Source: an uncultured Clostridium sp.
Lineage (GTDB): Bacteria > Bacillota > Clostridia > Lachnospirales > Lachnospiraceae
Length of the DNA: 64,000 nucleotides
Reading direction: 5' to 3'
Assembly (NCBI GenBank): GCA_946553025.1
Contig: CAMNRM010000009.1
Coordinates: 1 to 64,000, forward strand
Translations under genes and position numbers: made by a program
Shown here: positions 7,942 to 17,166 of the stretch, piece after piece
Layout of the letters: every line of letters begins with the position of its first letter
Numbering within the stretch: the stretch's first letter is position 1
The notes under the pieces: generated by a model
Told to the model about the DNA's origin: nothing
Databases searched by the model: none
The model's input: the letters and a program-made list of their open reading frames with translations, nothing else

Positions 7942-10503
7942 ATGGATCAATTCAATGTAACCGGGATGACCTGTGCGGCCTGCAGTGCCCGGGTGGAAAA
8001 GGCCGTTTCTAAGGTGGAAGGGGTAACTTCCTGTTCGGTCAGTCTGCTGACGAATTCCATGGGCGTGGAAGGGACGGCTTCTGCAGCAAGTATTATCGCT
8101 GCCGTGGAGCAGGCGGGCTATGAGGCGGCGAAAAAAGGGGATAAAAAAGAAACGGCATCTGCCGGGCCGGATGAGGATTTGTTAAAGGATACGGTTACTC
8201 CGGTGCTCAGGCAGAGGCTTATCTGGTCGGTGGGATTCCTTGTGGTGCTGATGTATTTTTCCATGGGGGCGATGATGTGGAACTGGCCTCTTCCTGCATT
8301 TATGGAAGGAAACCACGTTTTGATGGGGATAATCCAGGCAACGCTGACTGTTATCATTATGATTTTAAATAAGCAGTTTTTTATCAGCGGCTTTAAGAGC
8401 CTCAGGCACGGTGCACCCAACATGGATACGCTGGTTGCCCTGGGGGCCGGTGCATCCTTTGTCTACAGCTATTTTGCCCTGTGCGCCATGACGGTTGCGA
8501 TGGACAGAGGGGATATGGCGGCTGTGATGGGCTGGATGCATGAGTTTTATTTTGAGTCGGCAGCGATGATTCTTACCTTAATTACCGTGGGGAAGATGCT
8601 GGAGGCCCGTTCTAAAGGAAAGACGACCGATGCCTTAAAGAGTCTGATGAAGCTTGCCCCCAAAACAGCCGTTGTGGTTAAGGAAGGAATCGAGCAGGAG
8701 GTTCCGATTGAACAGGTGCTGGCGGGGGATATTTTTGTGGTTCGTCCCGGGGAGAATATTCCGGTGGACGGTGTTGTCGTGGAGGGAAGCAGTGCGGTCA
8801 ATGAGTCGGCATTAACCGGAGAAAGCATCCCTGTAGATAAGGCTGTGGGCGATCCGGTATCGGCGGCTACCGTGAACCAGTCCGGGTTTATCCGCTGTCA
8901 GGCAACCCGGGTGGGAGAGGATACCACGCTTTCGCAGATTATCCAGATGGTCAGCGATGCAGCGGCGACCAAAGCGCCGATTGCCAAGGTTGCCGATCGG
9001 GTGTCCGGGGTTTTTGTTCCGGCAGTGATTACGATTTCCGTTATTACCATGGCTGTCTGGCTTTTGGCTGGAGAAACGGCAGGGTTTGCGCTTGCCCGGG
9101 GAATTTCTGTCCTGGTGATTAGCTGCCCGTGTGCTTTAGGTCTTGCTACGCCGGTGGCGATTATGGTGGGCAACGGCATGGGTGCAAAGCATGGAATTAT
9201 GTTTAAGACTGCGGTTTCCCTGGAAGAAACCGGAAAGATGGATATTGTCGCCCTGGATAAGACAGGGACGATTACCAGCGGCGAGCCGAAGGTTACGGAT
9301 ATTTTTGCGGCGGAAGGGATGCGTGAAGAAGAACTTTTACAGCTTGCCTGTTCTTTAGAGGCAAAGAGTGAACATCCTCTGGCAAGGGCGGTGATGGAAA
9401 AAGCCGGGGAGGAATCCATTGCTGCGCGGGAGGTTACGGAGTTTCGGGCGCTTCCGGGCAACGGGCTTTCGGCGGTGCTTGACGGGGATGTTTTACAGGG
9501 CGGAAGCATGAAGTTTATTGCCGGTGTCGCCAAAGTGCCAGAGGCCATGCTTTCCCGGGCGGAGAAGCTGGCAGAAGAAGGAAAGACCCCTCTGCTTTTT
9601 GCCCGCGGAGATAAGGCACTGGGCATTATTGCCGTGGCAGATGTGATAAAAGAAGACAGTCCCCAGGCTGTCCGTGAACTGCAGAACATGGGTATCCGCG
9701 TGGTTATGCTGACCGGAGATAATGAGCGCACAGCCAGGGCTATCGGCAGACAGGCGGGCGTGGATGAAGTGATTGCCGGAGTGCTTCCGGAAGGAAAGGA
9801 AAGCGTGATTCGCTCTTTGAAAGAAAAAGGGAAGGTAGCCATGGTGGGCGACGGGATTAACGATGCCCCGGCACTGACCAGGGCCGATATGGGAATTGCC
9901 ATCGGCGCAGGGACGGATATTGCCATAGATGCCGCGGATGTGGTGTTGATGAAGAGCCAGTTAAAAGATGTACCGGCGGCCATCCGTTTAAGCCGAGCCA
10001 CATTAAAAAATATCCATGAAAATTTATTCTGGGCCTTTTTCTATAATGCCGTGGGAATCCCGCTGGCGGCAGGGCTGTGGTATCCGATTTTCGGATGGAA
10101 GCTTAATCCGATGTTTGGGGCGGCAGCGATGAGTCTTTCGAGTTTCTGTGTAGTAACCAATGCCCTGCGGCTGAATTTCTTTAAGCTTTATGATACGTCA
10201 AGGGACGGACATTCCAAAAAGAAAAGAAGTGATCAGCATGTTTATGATCAAATAAATCAAGAACCAATAAATCATCAGGAGGAAAAAGAGATGACAAAAA
10301 CCATGAAAATCGAAGGTATGATGTGCGGGCACTGTGAGGCCAGAGTAAAGAAGTGCTTAGAAGCACTTGAGGGTGTAGCCCAGGCGGAAGTAAGTCATGA
10401 GGCAGGAACGGCGATCGTTACTTTAAACGGAGATGTAGCCGATGAATTGCTGAAAAACGCTGTAGAAGATCAGGATTACAAGGTGATTTCCGTAGAAGGA
10501 TAA
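7942..10503 (+). CDS. copA: Copper-exporting P1B-type ATPase fused in frame to a C-terminal CopZ-like domain
   Basis: Cu(I) efflux ATPase. The N-terminal heavy-metal domain has GMTCAAC (C11, C14). The P-type core shows TGES, the membrane CPC metal site (395-397), the phosphorylated DKTGT (D439), and GDGINDAP (about 633). The ATPase body ends near residue 755; a polar linker ([12 protein letters not shown] onward) joins a second heavy-metal domain with GMMCGHC (C795, C798). Total length is 853 residues, longer than a usual single-domain CopA of about 740-800. The last domain begins with its own AGGAGG and ATG at 10291, so a free chaperone may also be made. It forms an operon with csoR. Confidence 0.95.
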   Translation: MDQFNVTGMTCAACSARVEKAVSKVEGVTSCSVSLLTNSMGVEGTASAASIIAAVEQAGYEAAKKGDKKETASAGPDEDLLKDTVTPVLRQRLIWSVGFLVVLMYFSMGAMMWNWPLPAFMEGNHVLMGIIQATLTVIIMILNKQFFISGFKSLRHGAPNMDTLVALGAGASFVYSYFALCAMTVAMDRGDMAAVMGWMHEFYFESAAMILTLITVGKMLEARSKGKTTDALKSLMKLAPKTAVVVKEGIEQEVPIEQVLAGDIFVVRPGENIPVDGVVVEGSSAVNESALTGESIPVDKAVGDPVSAATVNQSGFIRCQATRVGEDTTLSQIIQMVSDAAATKAPIAKVADRVSGVFVPAVITISVITMAVWLLAGETAGFALARGISVLVISCPCALGLATPVAIMVGNGMGAKHGIMFKTAVSLEETGKMDIVALDKTGTITSGEPKVTDIFAAEGMREEELLQLACSLEAKSEHPLARAVMEKAGEESIAAREVTEFRALPGNGLSAVLDGDVLQGGSMKFIAGVAKVPEAMLSRAEKLAEEGKTPLLFARGDKALGIIAVADVIKEDSPQAVRELQNMGIRVVMLTGDNERTARAIGRQAGVDEVIAGVLPEGKESVIRSLKEKGKVAMVGDGINDAPALTRADMGIAIGAGTDIAIDAADVVLMKSQLKDVPAAIRLSRATLKNIHENLFWAFFYNAVGIPLAAGLWYPIFGWKLNPMFGAAAMSLSSFCVVTNALRLNFFKLYDTSRDGHSKKKRSDQHVYDQINQEPINHQEEKEMTKTMKIEGMMCGHCEARVKKCLEALEGVAQAEVSHEAGTAIVTLNGDVADELLKNAVEDQDYKVISVEG
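10291..10503 (+). CDS. copZ: Internal in-frame start: putative free CopZ copper chaperone
   Basis: Within the copA frame, AGGAGG at 10277-10282 stands 8 bases before ATG 10291, an ideal ribosome binding site in the linker region of the fusion. Initiation there would give a 70-residue HMA-fold protein with GMMCGHC, the size and motif of CopZ, which hands Cu(I) to CopA. In related operons copZ is commonly a separate gene. Here no stop separates the two, so both a CopA-CopZ fusion and free CopZ are possible products. Whether internal initiation occurs cannot be decided from sequence. Confidence 0.6.
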   Translation: MTKTMKIEGMMCGHCEARVKKCLEALEGVAQAEVSHEAGTAIVTLNGDVADELLKNAVEDQDYKVISVEG

Positions 10504-10569
10504 TCGTTAGTGTTTACCTGGGGTCTGCGCACCTGAAAACAGTAACAGATAATCCGGTACAGGGTCAGA

Positions 10570-10623
10570 AAAAAGACAGGGCTTAGGGTAAGATGAAAAA
10601 CCGTTATTAAGTCCTGTCTTTTG
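10570..10623. terminator. Bidirectional terminator between copA and the converging gene
   Basis: AAAAGACAGG-GCTTA (10570-10585) pairs with TTAAGTCCTGTCTTTT (about 10608-10622). The A and T flanks make it usable from both sides, ending copA on the plus strand and the gene at 10661 on the minus strand. Confidence 0.8.
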
Positions 10624-10660
10624 AAGTCTTTTGAAACTGCAAAATGATAGAAAAAATTTT

Positions 10661-11458
10661 TTATACGAGAATATCCACCCCGCCTTCAAAGCCTGACATC
10701 GATAAATCGATGCCGCCCATATCGCCAAGTGCCGCGTCAAGAGAAGAAGATGTGACCGGATCGGAAGCACCTGTGGAAGCAAGGAGGTTTGCCGTTTCGT
10801 TTTTCATATCTTCAGCAATTTCCTTCTGTGCGTATTTGCGGTCTTCCCTGCGGCGTTTGGTGCGCCGTTTTTCCAGTTCTTTGTGAAGTTCCTGGGCCTT
10901 TTCCATCTCCATCTTCTTAATCGCACGTTCTCTGCGCAGTTCAAGCTGTTCTTCCTTGGAGAGGTTTTTCAGTTTTTTCTGGATTTGTTTCATCAGTTTT
11001 TCCAGCCGCCGGATTTGTTTGGCAAGCTTTTTTGCATCTTCGCCTTCGCTTCCAACGGATGCCATCTTTAACTCTGCAAGCGTCCGCGTAACCTTGGAAG
11101 AAACCTCCATAACCTCCATCTTCGTTTCTGCCTTGGCTAAAAGGGCGGCGTAAGAACCTACGGATTCACCGGAAGAGGAACTTTTCAGAAACTTGGAGTT
11201 GCTGTTTTTCTTTGCCTCCTTGGCTGCTTCTGTGCGCTCTTTGAAAGAGGCAAGAAGTTCTTTATCTTTTTCCATCTTGTCTTCCCAGTAGGTTTTCTTT
11301 TCCGAAGATTTATCGGCAGCTTCTTCTTTGCGGTTTGTTTTATCCGATTTGCTGTTCGCTGCGTTTTTTTTCGTTTGCTCCGTGCTTTTTGCACTTCGGG
11401 AGGAGGTGTAATAGCTGCTGTTTGTTTTTGCTGTGGTCGTTTGTCCGCTGACTTTCAT
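10661..11458 (-). CDS. Coiled-coil, charged protein of unknown function
   Basis: A 265-residue protein without a signal peptide or membrane segment. The first 60 residues are Ser/Thr/Lys-rich and low complexity. Residues about 60-105 and 125-215 are highly charged and heptad-like (Lys/Glu/Arg-rich, for example KQIRRLEKLMKQIQKKLKNL and ELEKRRTKRRRE), predicting long coiled coils. The C-terminus (about 225-265) is small-residue-rich with GDMGGIDLSMSG. I recognise no catalytic motif. It is transcribed toward copA and ends at the shared terminator. A structural or cytoskeletal role is conceivable but unsupported. Confidence 0.8.
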   Translation of the reverse strand: MKVSGQTTTAKTNSSYYTSSRSAKSTEQTKKNAANSKSDKTNRKEEAADKSSEKKTYWEDKMEKDKELLASFKERTEAAKEAKKNSNSKFLKSSSSGESVGSYAALLAKAETKMEVMEVSSKVTRTLAELKMASVGSEGEDAKKLAKQIRRLEKLMKQIQKKLKNLSKEEQLELRRERAIKKMEMEKAQELHKELEKRRTKRRREDRKYAQKEIAEDMKNETANLLASTGASDPVTSSSLDAALGDMGGIDLSMSGFEGGVDILV

Positions 11459-11640
11459 AAAATAGCCCCCATTCTCTTTTTAAGACACTTTTTCACGCTC
11501 TTTTCCAGCTGATCCTGCATTGCATAAATAAGGGTGCAGATTCACCGGAATTTATGCAGGGCAGTACAGGTTATTCGCTGTATTCTTATGGTATATATCG
11601 ACTGAAGCAGGGAAAAGAAAAGCAGAATACCGGCAATTTA

Positions 11641-11916
11641 TTGACAAATCGATAATGCTTTGTTTTAGTTGACGAAACATAATCCTGTCAGGTCGCCTCT
11701 GTCCGGAAATTGCGGCAGAGGGTGAAAAGGGAAATTTGCAGGAGAGAAAATCTGCCTTTAGTGAAACTCTGTGACGGGCATTGGGTAAGGTGTTTTCGGT
11801 TCTTATCGTGAACCGCAACCTTCCGCCATTAAACAAAAATCAATAACCCCATTTATATGGACAACGGATAAATGGTAGTAAAAAACTGCAGTCTTTAACA
11901 TGGCTGCGGTTTTTTT
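11641..11916 (+). ncRNA. Candidate structured RNA / leader upstream of the larA-amide cluster
   Basis: A promoter-like TTGACA (11641) with 17-base spacer and TTTAGT is followed by about 245 bases rich in pairing and then a terminator. Pairings seen: CCTCTG-CCG with CGG-CAGAGG (11696-11721); GCAG/CTGC around 11738-11755; CGGTTC/GAACCG nested in AAGGT/ACCTT (about 11787-11822); CCATTTAT/ATAAATGG (11849-11875); and the terminator AAACTGCAG/GCTGCGGTTT plus T run (11883-11916). The order GGT, hairpin, GTGAAAAGGGAA, and later GACGGGCATTGGGTAAGG recalls the cobalamin riboswitch core, but I see no B12 box at the 3' end. It may be a divergent riboswitch, another leader class or a stand-alone RNA. The minus-strand open frame over 11552-11836 is judged a shadow. 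Confidence 0.45.
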
Positions 11917-11923
11917 GATGCAA

Positions 11924-11979
11924 AATATTAAGAGAAAAATATTAATCTGAAAATATTAATCGTGAAATATTAATCTGGA
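11924..11979 (+). repeat. 14-bp tandem repeat, four copies (AATATTAA core)
   Basis: AATATTAA recurs at 11924, 11938, 11952 and 11966, exactly 14 bases apart, with variable spacers such as TCTGAA and TCGTGA. The array lies in the larA upstream region between the terminator of the structured RNA and the coding sequence. AATATTAA-type blocks could act as UP elements or phased regulator sites. The rest of 11980-12134 shows only AT-rich sequence and no further gene. Confidence 0.75.
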
Positions 11980-12134
11980 AATTTTTTGAAACCTAAAAAT
12001 ACTCCGTATAGAAAACAAATATAATTCATTCTCAAAAACGGTTTATTCCCTTATGCTATAACCAGAACATGATTATACAGGAAGAACATGATTTCACAGG
12101 CAGAGTATTTACTCAACATCCATAAAAAGGGGGG

Positions 12135-13424
12135 ATTGCTACGGCAAATATTACGTTTCCTTACGGGAAAAGCTTTTTATCCGTGGATGTACCGGATGAG
12201 CGCTATGCCGGTTCTCTGGTATCGAAGCTGCACAGCTTTATTCCCGAAAAGGATGAAACAGAACTGGTTAAGGATGCCCTAAAACATCCGATTGGCACAC
12301 CTCGTCTTTCGCAGATGGCAAGGGGGAAAAGGAATATTGTGATTTTGGCCTCGGATCATACACGTCCGGTTCCTTCCAAAATTATAGCGCCCCTGCTTTT
12401 ACAGGAAATCCGTTCGCAGAACCCGGATGCACGGATTACATTTTTAATTGCCTCGGGATGCCACCGCAGGATGACCAGGGAGGAATTATGCGATAAGTTC
12501 GGGGAGGAGATTGTCCGTCGGGAAAATATCGTGATTCATGACAGCAGAAATGACGCCGAGATGGTGTGGATTGCCAGACTTCCGTCGGGCGGCGATTTGC
12601 TGATTAACCGCCATGCAGCCGAGGCAGATCTTTTGATAGCAGAGGGGTTTATCGAGCCGCATTTTTTTGCCGGGTTTTCGGGAGGGCGAAAAAGCGTTTT
12701 GCCGGGGGCTGCGTCATATAAAACGGTGTTATACAACCACAATGCATTCTTTATCGATCACCCCAATGCCCGAACCGGAATACTGGAAGGAAATCCGATT
12801 CACCAGGATATGCTGTTTGCTGCAAGGGCGGCGAAGCTTGCCTTTATCTGCAATGTGGTGATTCGTCCGGACAGGAAGGTTGTCTGCGCAGTTGCCGGGG
12901 ATGCAGAACTGGCCCATGCAGAGGGAAGGAAGTTTTTAAATACGTATTGTAAGGTGGATAAGAAATGTGCGGATATCGTCATCGCCGCAAACGGAGGCTA
13001 TCCCCTGGATCAGAACATCTATCAGGCAGTTAAAGGGATGACGGCGGCGGAGGCTGTCGTTAAGAAGGACGGTGTGATCATTATGCTGGCGGAGTCGATT
13101 GACGGTCACGGCGGCGAGGGATTTTATGAAACCTTTAAACAGGAGAAGGATTTAAAGCGGATGGTGCAGGGATTTTTGGCAACGCCGCCGGAAAAGACGA
13201 TTGCCGACCAGTGGCAGTCGCAGATCTTTGCCAGGGTTCTGATGCATTCGACGGTAATTTATTTATCCAATGCACCGGATCAGATGGTTAGAGATTTACA
13301 CATGATTCCTGCGCACACGCTAAAAGAGGCAATACGGCTGGCCGACGGGATATTGTTAAGGCAGGGAAGGACAAACGGAACCATTCTTACAATTCCCGAC
13401 GGTGTTTCCGTGATTATCCAATAG
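12135..13424 (+). CDS. larA: LarA-family (DUF2088) nickel-dependent 2-hydroxyacid racemase-like protein, start codon uncertain
   Basis: LarA-type enzymes use a nickel-pincer nucleotide to racemise or epimerise 2-hydroxyacids. Visible motifs: SDHTRPVPS, the ASGCHRRMT segment, and EPHFFAGFSGGRKSVLPGAASYKT. Family N-terminal sequence (ITFPYGKSFLSVDVPDER) starts before the first conventional in-frame start (GTG 12183). The frame opens after a TAA at 12123-12125, so the candidates are ATT at 12135 or 12150, behind an AAAAAGGGGGG run. Counting from 12135 gives 429 residues, close to the usual size. No larB, larC or larE cofactor genes are in the window, so activity depends on genes elsewhere. A C69 peptidase follows 12 bases downstream. 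The exact substrate is unknown. Confidence 0.85.
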   Translation: MATANITFPYGKSFLSVDVPDERYAGSLVSKLHSFIPEKDETELVKDALKHPIGTPRLSQMARGKRNIVILASDHTRPVPSKIIAPLLLQEIRSQNPDARITFLIASGCHRRMTREELCDKFGEEIVRRENIVIHDSRNDAEMVWIARLPSGGDLLINRHAAEADLLIAEGFIEPHFFAGFSGGRKSVLPGAASYKTVLYNHNAFFIDHPNARTGILEGNPIHQDMLFAARAAKLAFICNVVIRPDRKVVCAVAGDAELAHAEGRKFLNTYCKVDKKCADIVIAANGGYPLDQNIYQAVKGMTAAEAVVKKDGVIIMLAESIDGHGGEGFYETFKQEKDLKRMVQGFLATPPEKTIADQWQSQIFARVLMHSTVIYLSNAPDQMVRDLHMIPAHTLKEAIRLADGILLRQGRTNGTILTIPDGVSVIIQ

Positions 13425-13436
13425 GAGGGAAGGACG

Positions 13437-14855
13437 ATGTGTGATACCTTTGTTGTAATGCCGGATATTTCCGAGAACGGAAGAACGGTTCTTTGTAAGA
13501 ACAGTGATCGGCCGTCCTTTGACTGCCAGCCGCTGGCCTGTCATGGACGGAAGCATTTTGAAAAGGACAGTTCTTTAAAGCTTGCCTATCTTACCATTCC
13601 TCAGGCAGATAAACGTTTTGCCACGCTTGGCTCTTCGCCGTACTGGTGCTGGGGTTATGAGGAGGGAATCAATGAATTTGGTGTGGCCATCGGCAATGAA
13701 GCCGTCTATACCAGGGATTTAACTCTGTATGCCGAGATGGAAAGGGAGGGTATAGGTCTTCCCCGCGGCCTTCTGGGCATGGAATTAATACGGCTGGGGC
13801 TGGAACGGGGAGAAACCGCCCTGAATGCGCTGCTGGTAATGACAAGCCTGATCGAACAGTACGGACAATGGGGTTCGGGCGTGCCGATGGCGGATACGGT
13901 GACCGGCGCTTATCATAATTCCTTTATGATTGCCGACGGGAAAGAAGCCTATCTTTTAGAAACGGCGGGAAAGCGCTGGGCGGCAAAAAAGATTACCCGT
14001 TCGTTTGCCGCAATATCCAATGAATTAAGCATCCGCACGGATATCACCAGGAAAAGCCCGGATCTTATCGAATATGCCTGTAAGATGCTGTGGCACAGGG
14101 AAGGGGAGGTCTTTGATTTTGCAAAATCCTATATCAGCCAAAAAAATCCCCGGCAGCTTTCCCACATCCGTGTGCAGAGAGCCAGGCAGCTTCTGGCGCA
14201 GGCGGTCAGCGAACATGGCAGGGTAAGTATTTCCTGGATGAAGCGGATTCTGCGGGATCACTATGAGGGAAGCTTTTTAGAAGGCCCGATGTTTAACCCC
14301 TCGTCACCGGATTTTTTGTCCCTGTGTATGCACGATTCCCCTGCAAAATTCACCTGGGGAAATACGGCTTCCTCAAGCCTGTTCGTACTGCCAAACGATG
14401 AAAACCACCTGCCGATATTCTGGTGGGCACCCGGCGTTCCCTGCTGCAGTATCTATATCCCGTTTTTTGTCGATGCCGGGACATTGCCGGAGTGCGTGAC
14501 CCTGGCGGGAACCTATGGAAAAACTCTGTGTGCGCCTTCTGAGGTAAAGGAGGAGGACCGATACCAAAAAGGGTCGTTCTGGTGGGAAATGCGCCGACTT
14601 TTAGATCAAATCAACGGGGATGAGGACGGCAGCTTTTATCATCAAAGACATGCACAGGTAAGGGCGGTATTCGATGAACTGGAAAATCAGTGGATGCAGG
14701 AACTGGATAAGGTTGAGGCCAGGGCCGTGCAGATGAAAAAAGACGGCGATATTTCCGGAATGAAGGAATTTCTCGCGGGATACTCTAAGCAATGTCTGGA
14801 AAAAGCCGCAGAAGCCGTGGAAAAGGCCGCAGAGAGTTTTGATGGAGCGATATAA
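13437..14855 (+). CDS. Peptidase family C69 / secernin-like N-terminal-nucleophile amidohydrolase
   Basis: The protein begins MCDTF, and the KNSDRPSFDCQP segment follows near residue 21, the hallmark of C69 dipeptidases and secernins in which Cys2 becomes the N-terminal nucleophile after Met removal. Further family features are EEGINEFGVAIGNEAVYTRD and a GMELIRLGLERGETA helix. At 472 residues it matches family length. No signal peptide is seen, so it is probably cytosolic. It starts 12 bases after the LarA-family gene with GGAGGGAAGG as ribosome binding site, so the two are cotranscribed. Together with the downstream amide importer and amidase it suggests cleavage of amide bonds in small imported molecules; that link is inference. 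Confidence 0.88.
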   Translation: MCDTFVVMPDISENGRTVLCKNSDRPSFDCQPLACHGRKHFEKDSSLKLAYLTIPQADKRFATLGSSPYWCWGYEEGINEFGVAIGNEAVYTRDLTLYAEMEREGIGLPRGLLGMELIRLGLERGETALNALLVMTSLIEQYGQWGSGVPMADTVTGAYHNSFMIADGKEAYLLETAGKRWAAKKITRSFAAISNELSIRTDITRKSPDLIEYACKMLWHREGEVFDFAKSYISQKNPRQLSHIRVQRARQLLAQAVSEHGRVSISWMKRILRDHYEGSFLEGPMFNPSSPDFLSLCMHDSPAKFTWGNTASSSLFVLPNDENHLPIFWWAPGVPCCSIYIPFFVDAGTLPECVTLAGTYGKTLCAPSEVKEEDRYQKGSFWWEMRRLLDQINGDEDGSFYHQRHAQVRAVFDELENQWMQELDKVEARAVQMKKDGDISGMKEFLAGYSKQCLEKAAEAVEKAAESFDGAI

Positions 14856-14931
14856 ATAAAGATGTATAAATAAAGATAGCAAAACCGTTAAACGAGTTTG
14901 CATAAATAATTCAAAAAAGGAGGAAGTTTTT

Positions 14932-16245
14932 ATGAAGAAGAGAATGATGAACCTGATCATGGCAGCCGTTATGGTGTGCGGATCGCTTAGCGGATGTTCT
15001 TCGCCTGCTCCAAGCAGTCCGGGGACGACCGCCGCTTCCACAACCGCCGCTCCGGCAGCAGATTCCACAGAAACCGAAGGAAAGGAAGAGGAAAAAGAGG
15101 AAAACAAGGAGCCGGTAAAAGTAGGAATGTTAGAGGATCTTTCGGGAGATTTTTCGCTCTGCGGAACCTACAAAACCCATGCAATGGAACTGGCGATTCA
15201 GGAGATTAATGCGTCGGGAGGAATCCTGGGAAGACCGGTGGAATTAATTGCCCCGGACTGCCAGAGCGATAACCAGCGCTATCAGGAAATGGCACGAAAG
15301 CTGATTTTAGAGGACAATGTGGATGTGATTATGGGGGCATTTTCCAGCGCTTCCCGTGAAGCCATCCGGCCGATTATGGACGAGAATAAGACCCTGTATT
15401 TTTACAATAACCAGTATGAGGGCGGTGTGGCAGACCATTATACATTCTGTACCGGTGCCGTTCCCGAGCATCAGGTGATGCCGCTGATTGAGTACATGAT
15501 TGAAAATTATGGGCCGAGGATTTACACGATAGCTGCCGATTATAATTTTGGGCAGATTACGGCGCAGTGGGTGCAGAAGGCAGCCGAAACCTACGGCGGC
15601 GAGGTGGTAGGGAAGGAATTTCTTCCGCTTTCCACGTCACAGTTTTCTGCTTCGATTGACAAGATTCAAAAGGCAGACCCGGACGTCCTGGTGGTGCTTT
15701 TAACCGGAGTTACCCAGTCCTCCTTCTACGGACAGTGGGCAGCAGCCGGAATGGATGTGCCGATTGCAACTACCATCAATATCGCCCAGGGCTATGAGCA
15801 CCTCCGGTTTGACCCGCCGGCCTGTGCGGATATGTATGTAACGGCGCAGTTTATTGAAGAACTCGATACTCCCGAGGCCCAGGATTTTGTTCAGCGCTTT
15901 CATGAACTTTATCCCGATGAACCCTATGTCGGCATGGAAGCCGCCGCACAGTACACGGGCATGATGCTTTATAAAGAAGCCGTGGAAAAGGCAGGTACAA
16001 CCGAAACCGAGGCAGTGATTGCCGCCCTTGAATCCGGCATTTCCTACGACGGCCCGCAGGGGAAGGTGACGATTGACGGTGCAACCCACCATGTGATTCA
16101 GGATATCTGGATTATCTATTCGGATGACAGCCACAAGATCAGCTTTAAGAAAAAATACGATCAGATTGTTCCCGACTGGCTTTCTTCGGAGAAGGGTATT
16201 GACCTGAGAAAAGAAGCTCCTAACGTTCAGTATACCCCGGAGTAA
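14932..16245 (+). CDS. Urt/Liv-type ABC transporter substrate-binding lipoprotein (amide/urea or branched-chain amino acid type)
   Basis: A lipoprotein signal with a lipobox ending in SGC is followed by an Ala/Thr/Pro linker and an acidic stretch. The mature part is a type I periplasmic-binding fold: VKVGMLEDLSGDFS, EINASGGILGRPVELI, and a strand-helix series through YVGMEAAAQYTGMMLY. The sequence resembles the UrtA/FmdD (urea and short-chain amide) branch more than amino-acid-binding LivJ, judged by the DLSGDFSLCGTYKTHAMELA region and C-terminal TIDGATHHV. Length is 437 residues. It is the first of five ABC genes ending in an acetamidase/formamidase, which supports amides as ligand. Confidence 0.9.
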   Translation: MKKRMMNLIMAAVMVCGSLSGCSSPAPSSPGTTAASTTAAPAADSTETEGKEEEKEENKEPVKVGMLEDLSGDFSLCGTYKTHAMELAIQEINASGGILGRPVELIAPDCQSDNQRYQEMARKLILEDNVDVIMGAFSSASREAIRPIMDENKTLYFYNNQYEGGVADHYTFCTGAVPEHQVMPLIEYMIENYGPRIYTIAADYNFGQITAQWVQKAAETYGGEVVGKEFLPLSTSQFSASIDKIQKADPDVLVVLLTGVTQSSFYGQWAAAGMDVPIATTINIAQGYEHLRFDPPACADMYVTAQFIEELDTPEAQDFVQRFHELYPDEPYVGMEAAAQYTGMMLYKEAVEKAGTTETEAVIAALESGISYDGPQGKVTIDGATHHVIQDIWIIYSDDSHKISFKKKYDQIVPDWLSSEKGIDLRKEAPNVQYTPE

Positions 16246-16281
16246 CCCTTTGTGTGCCGTATTCTTTTTTAGGAGGGATTT

Positions 16282-17160
16282 GTGTTTACTGCAAGTTTTA
16301 ATTATCTTTACCAGTTTATGGATAGTTTTTCTTTTTTAGTCCTGGCGGTTGCCGGTCTGGCGGTTATCTTTGGGATGATGGGAATTATTAACCTGGCGCA
16401 CGGTGAATTTATTATGATGGGTGCCTATCTTTTTACGATTTTTGCCAAAGCCGCGGTTCCCTGGCCGATTGCCGTTATTGCGGGGGCTGGAATTGTGGGA
16501 ATATTCGGCTATCTTACGGATCGTCTGGTGATTTCCCGGCTTTATCAAAGACCGTTGGACTCGGTGGTTGCCACATGGGGGATCAGCCTGCTGTTAAAAC
16601 AGGGCACGCTGATTATCCTTGGGCCGTCGCTTCCCGGGCTGACGACTCCTCTGGGGACGTTTTCGCTGGGGAGCAGTACCTATTCGGTTTATCGGATTGT
16701 ACTGGGCCTCATTGCCGTTATGGTTTTGATTGGCATGTATGTTTTGTTTAATCACACCCGGTTCGGCCTTCATTCCCGTGCAACCATGCAGAACAGCCAG
16801 ATTGCCGAAGCGCTGGGCATTAATACCCGGAGAATGTATTCTTCTACATTTATGTTTGGGTCGGCGCTTGCCGGGCTTTGCGGTGCCCTTTATGCACCGA
16901 CGATGACGATTACCCCGACGATGGGACAGGCATTTCAAAATGAAAGCTTTGTCACGGTTATTGTGGGCGGTGCAAATCCTTTGGTGGGTGTGGCCCTGTC
17001 CGGGGGCGTGCTGGGGATGATTCAAAGTATTCTGGCTCTGGTGTTCGGCACATTTATTGGCAAGATTGGCCTGCTTTTGGTTGCCATTATCGTGATTCGC
17101 GTTCTGCCGGAGGGACTGTCAGGTGTGGCAGAAAAAGCGATGATGAAAAGACGGAGGTGA
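16282..17160 (+). CDS. ABC transporter permease, LivH/UrtB family
   Basis: A 292-residue, highly hydrophobic inner-membrane protein with about eight predicted segments. The family motif GIINLAHGEFIMMGAY lies near residue 34, and the EAA-like loop (RATMQNSQIAEALGINTRRMY) near 170. It starts at a GTG, position 16282, behind AGGAGGG (16271-16277). It pairs with the LivM/UrtC-like permease that follows 6 bases later to form the membrane channel. Confidence 0.92.
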   Translation: MFTASFNYLYQFMDSFSFLVLAVAGLAVIFGMMGIINLAHGEFIMMGAYLFTIFAKAAVPWPIAVIAGAGIVGIFGYLTDRLVISRLYQRPLDSVVATWGISLLLKQGTLIILGPSLPGLTTPLGTFSLGSSTYSVYRIVLGLIAVMVLIGMYVLFNHTRFGLHSRATMQNSQIAEALGINTRRMYSSTFMFGSALAGLCGALYAPTMTITPTMGQAFQNESFVTVIVGGANPLVGVALSGGVLGMIQSILALVFGTFIGKIGLLLVAIIVIRVLPEGLSGVAEKAMMKRRR

Positions 17161-17166
17161 CAGGGA

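Noticed and set aside
10507-10782. 91-residue minus-strand frame after copA
   Set aside because: Crosses the terminator and overlaps the coiled-coil gene in another frame.
11552-11836. 94-residue minus-strand frame
   Set aside because: Overlaps the structured RNA, has no ribosome binding site, and the plus strand shows conserved-looking pairing.
11646-11916. Firm call as cobalamin riboswitch
   Set aside because: Core-like elements are seen but the 3' B12 box and distal helices are not; only a candidate structured RNA is reported.
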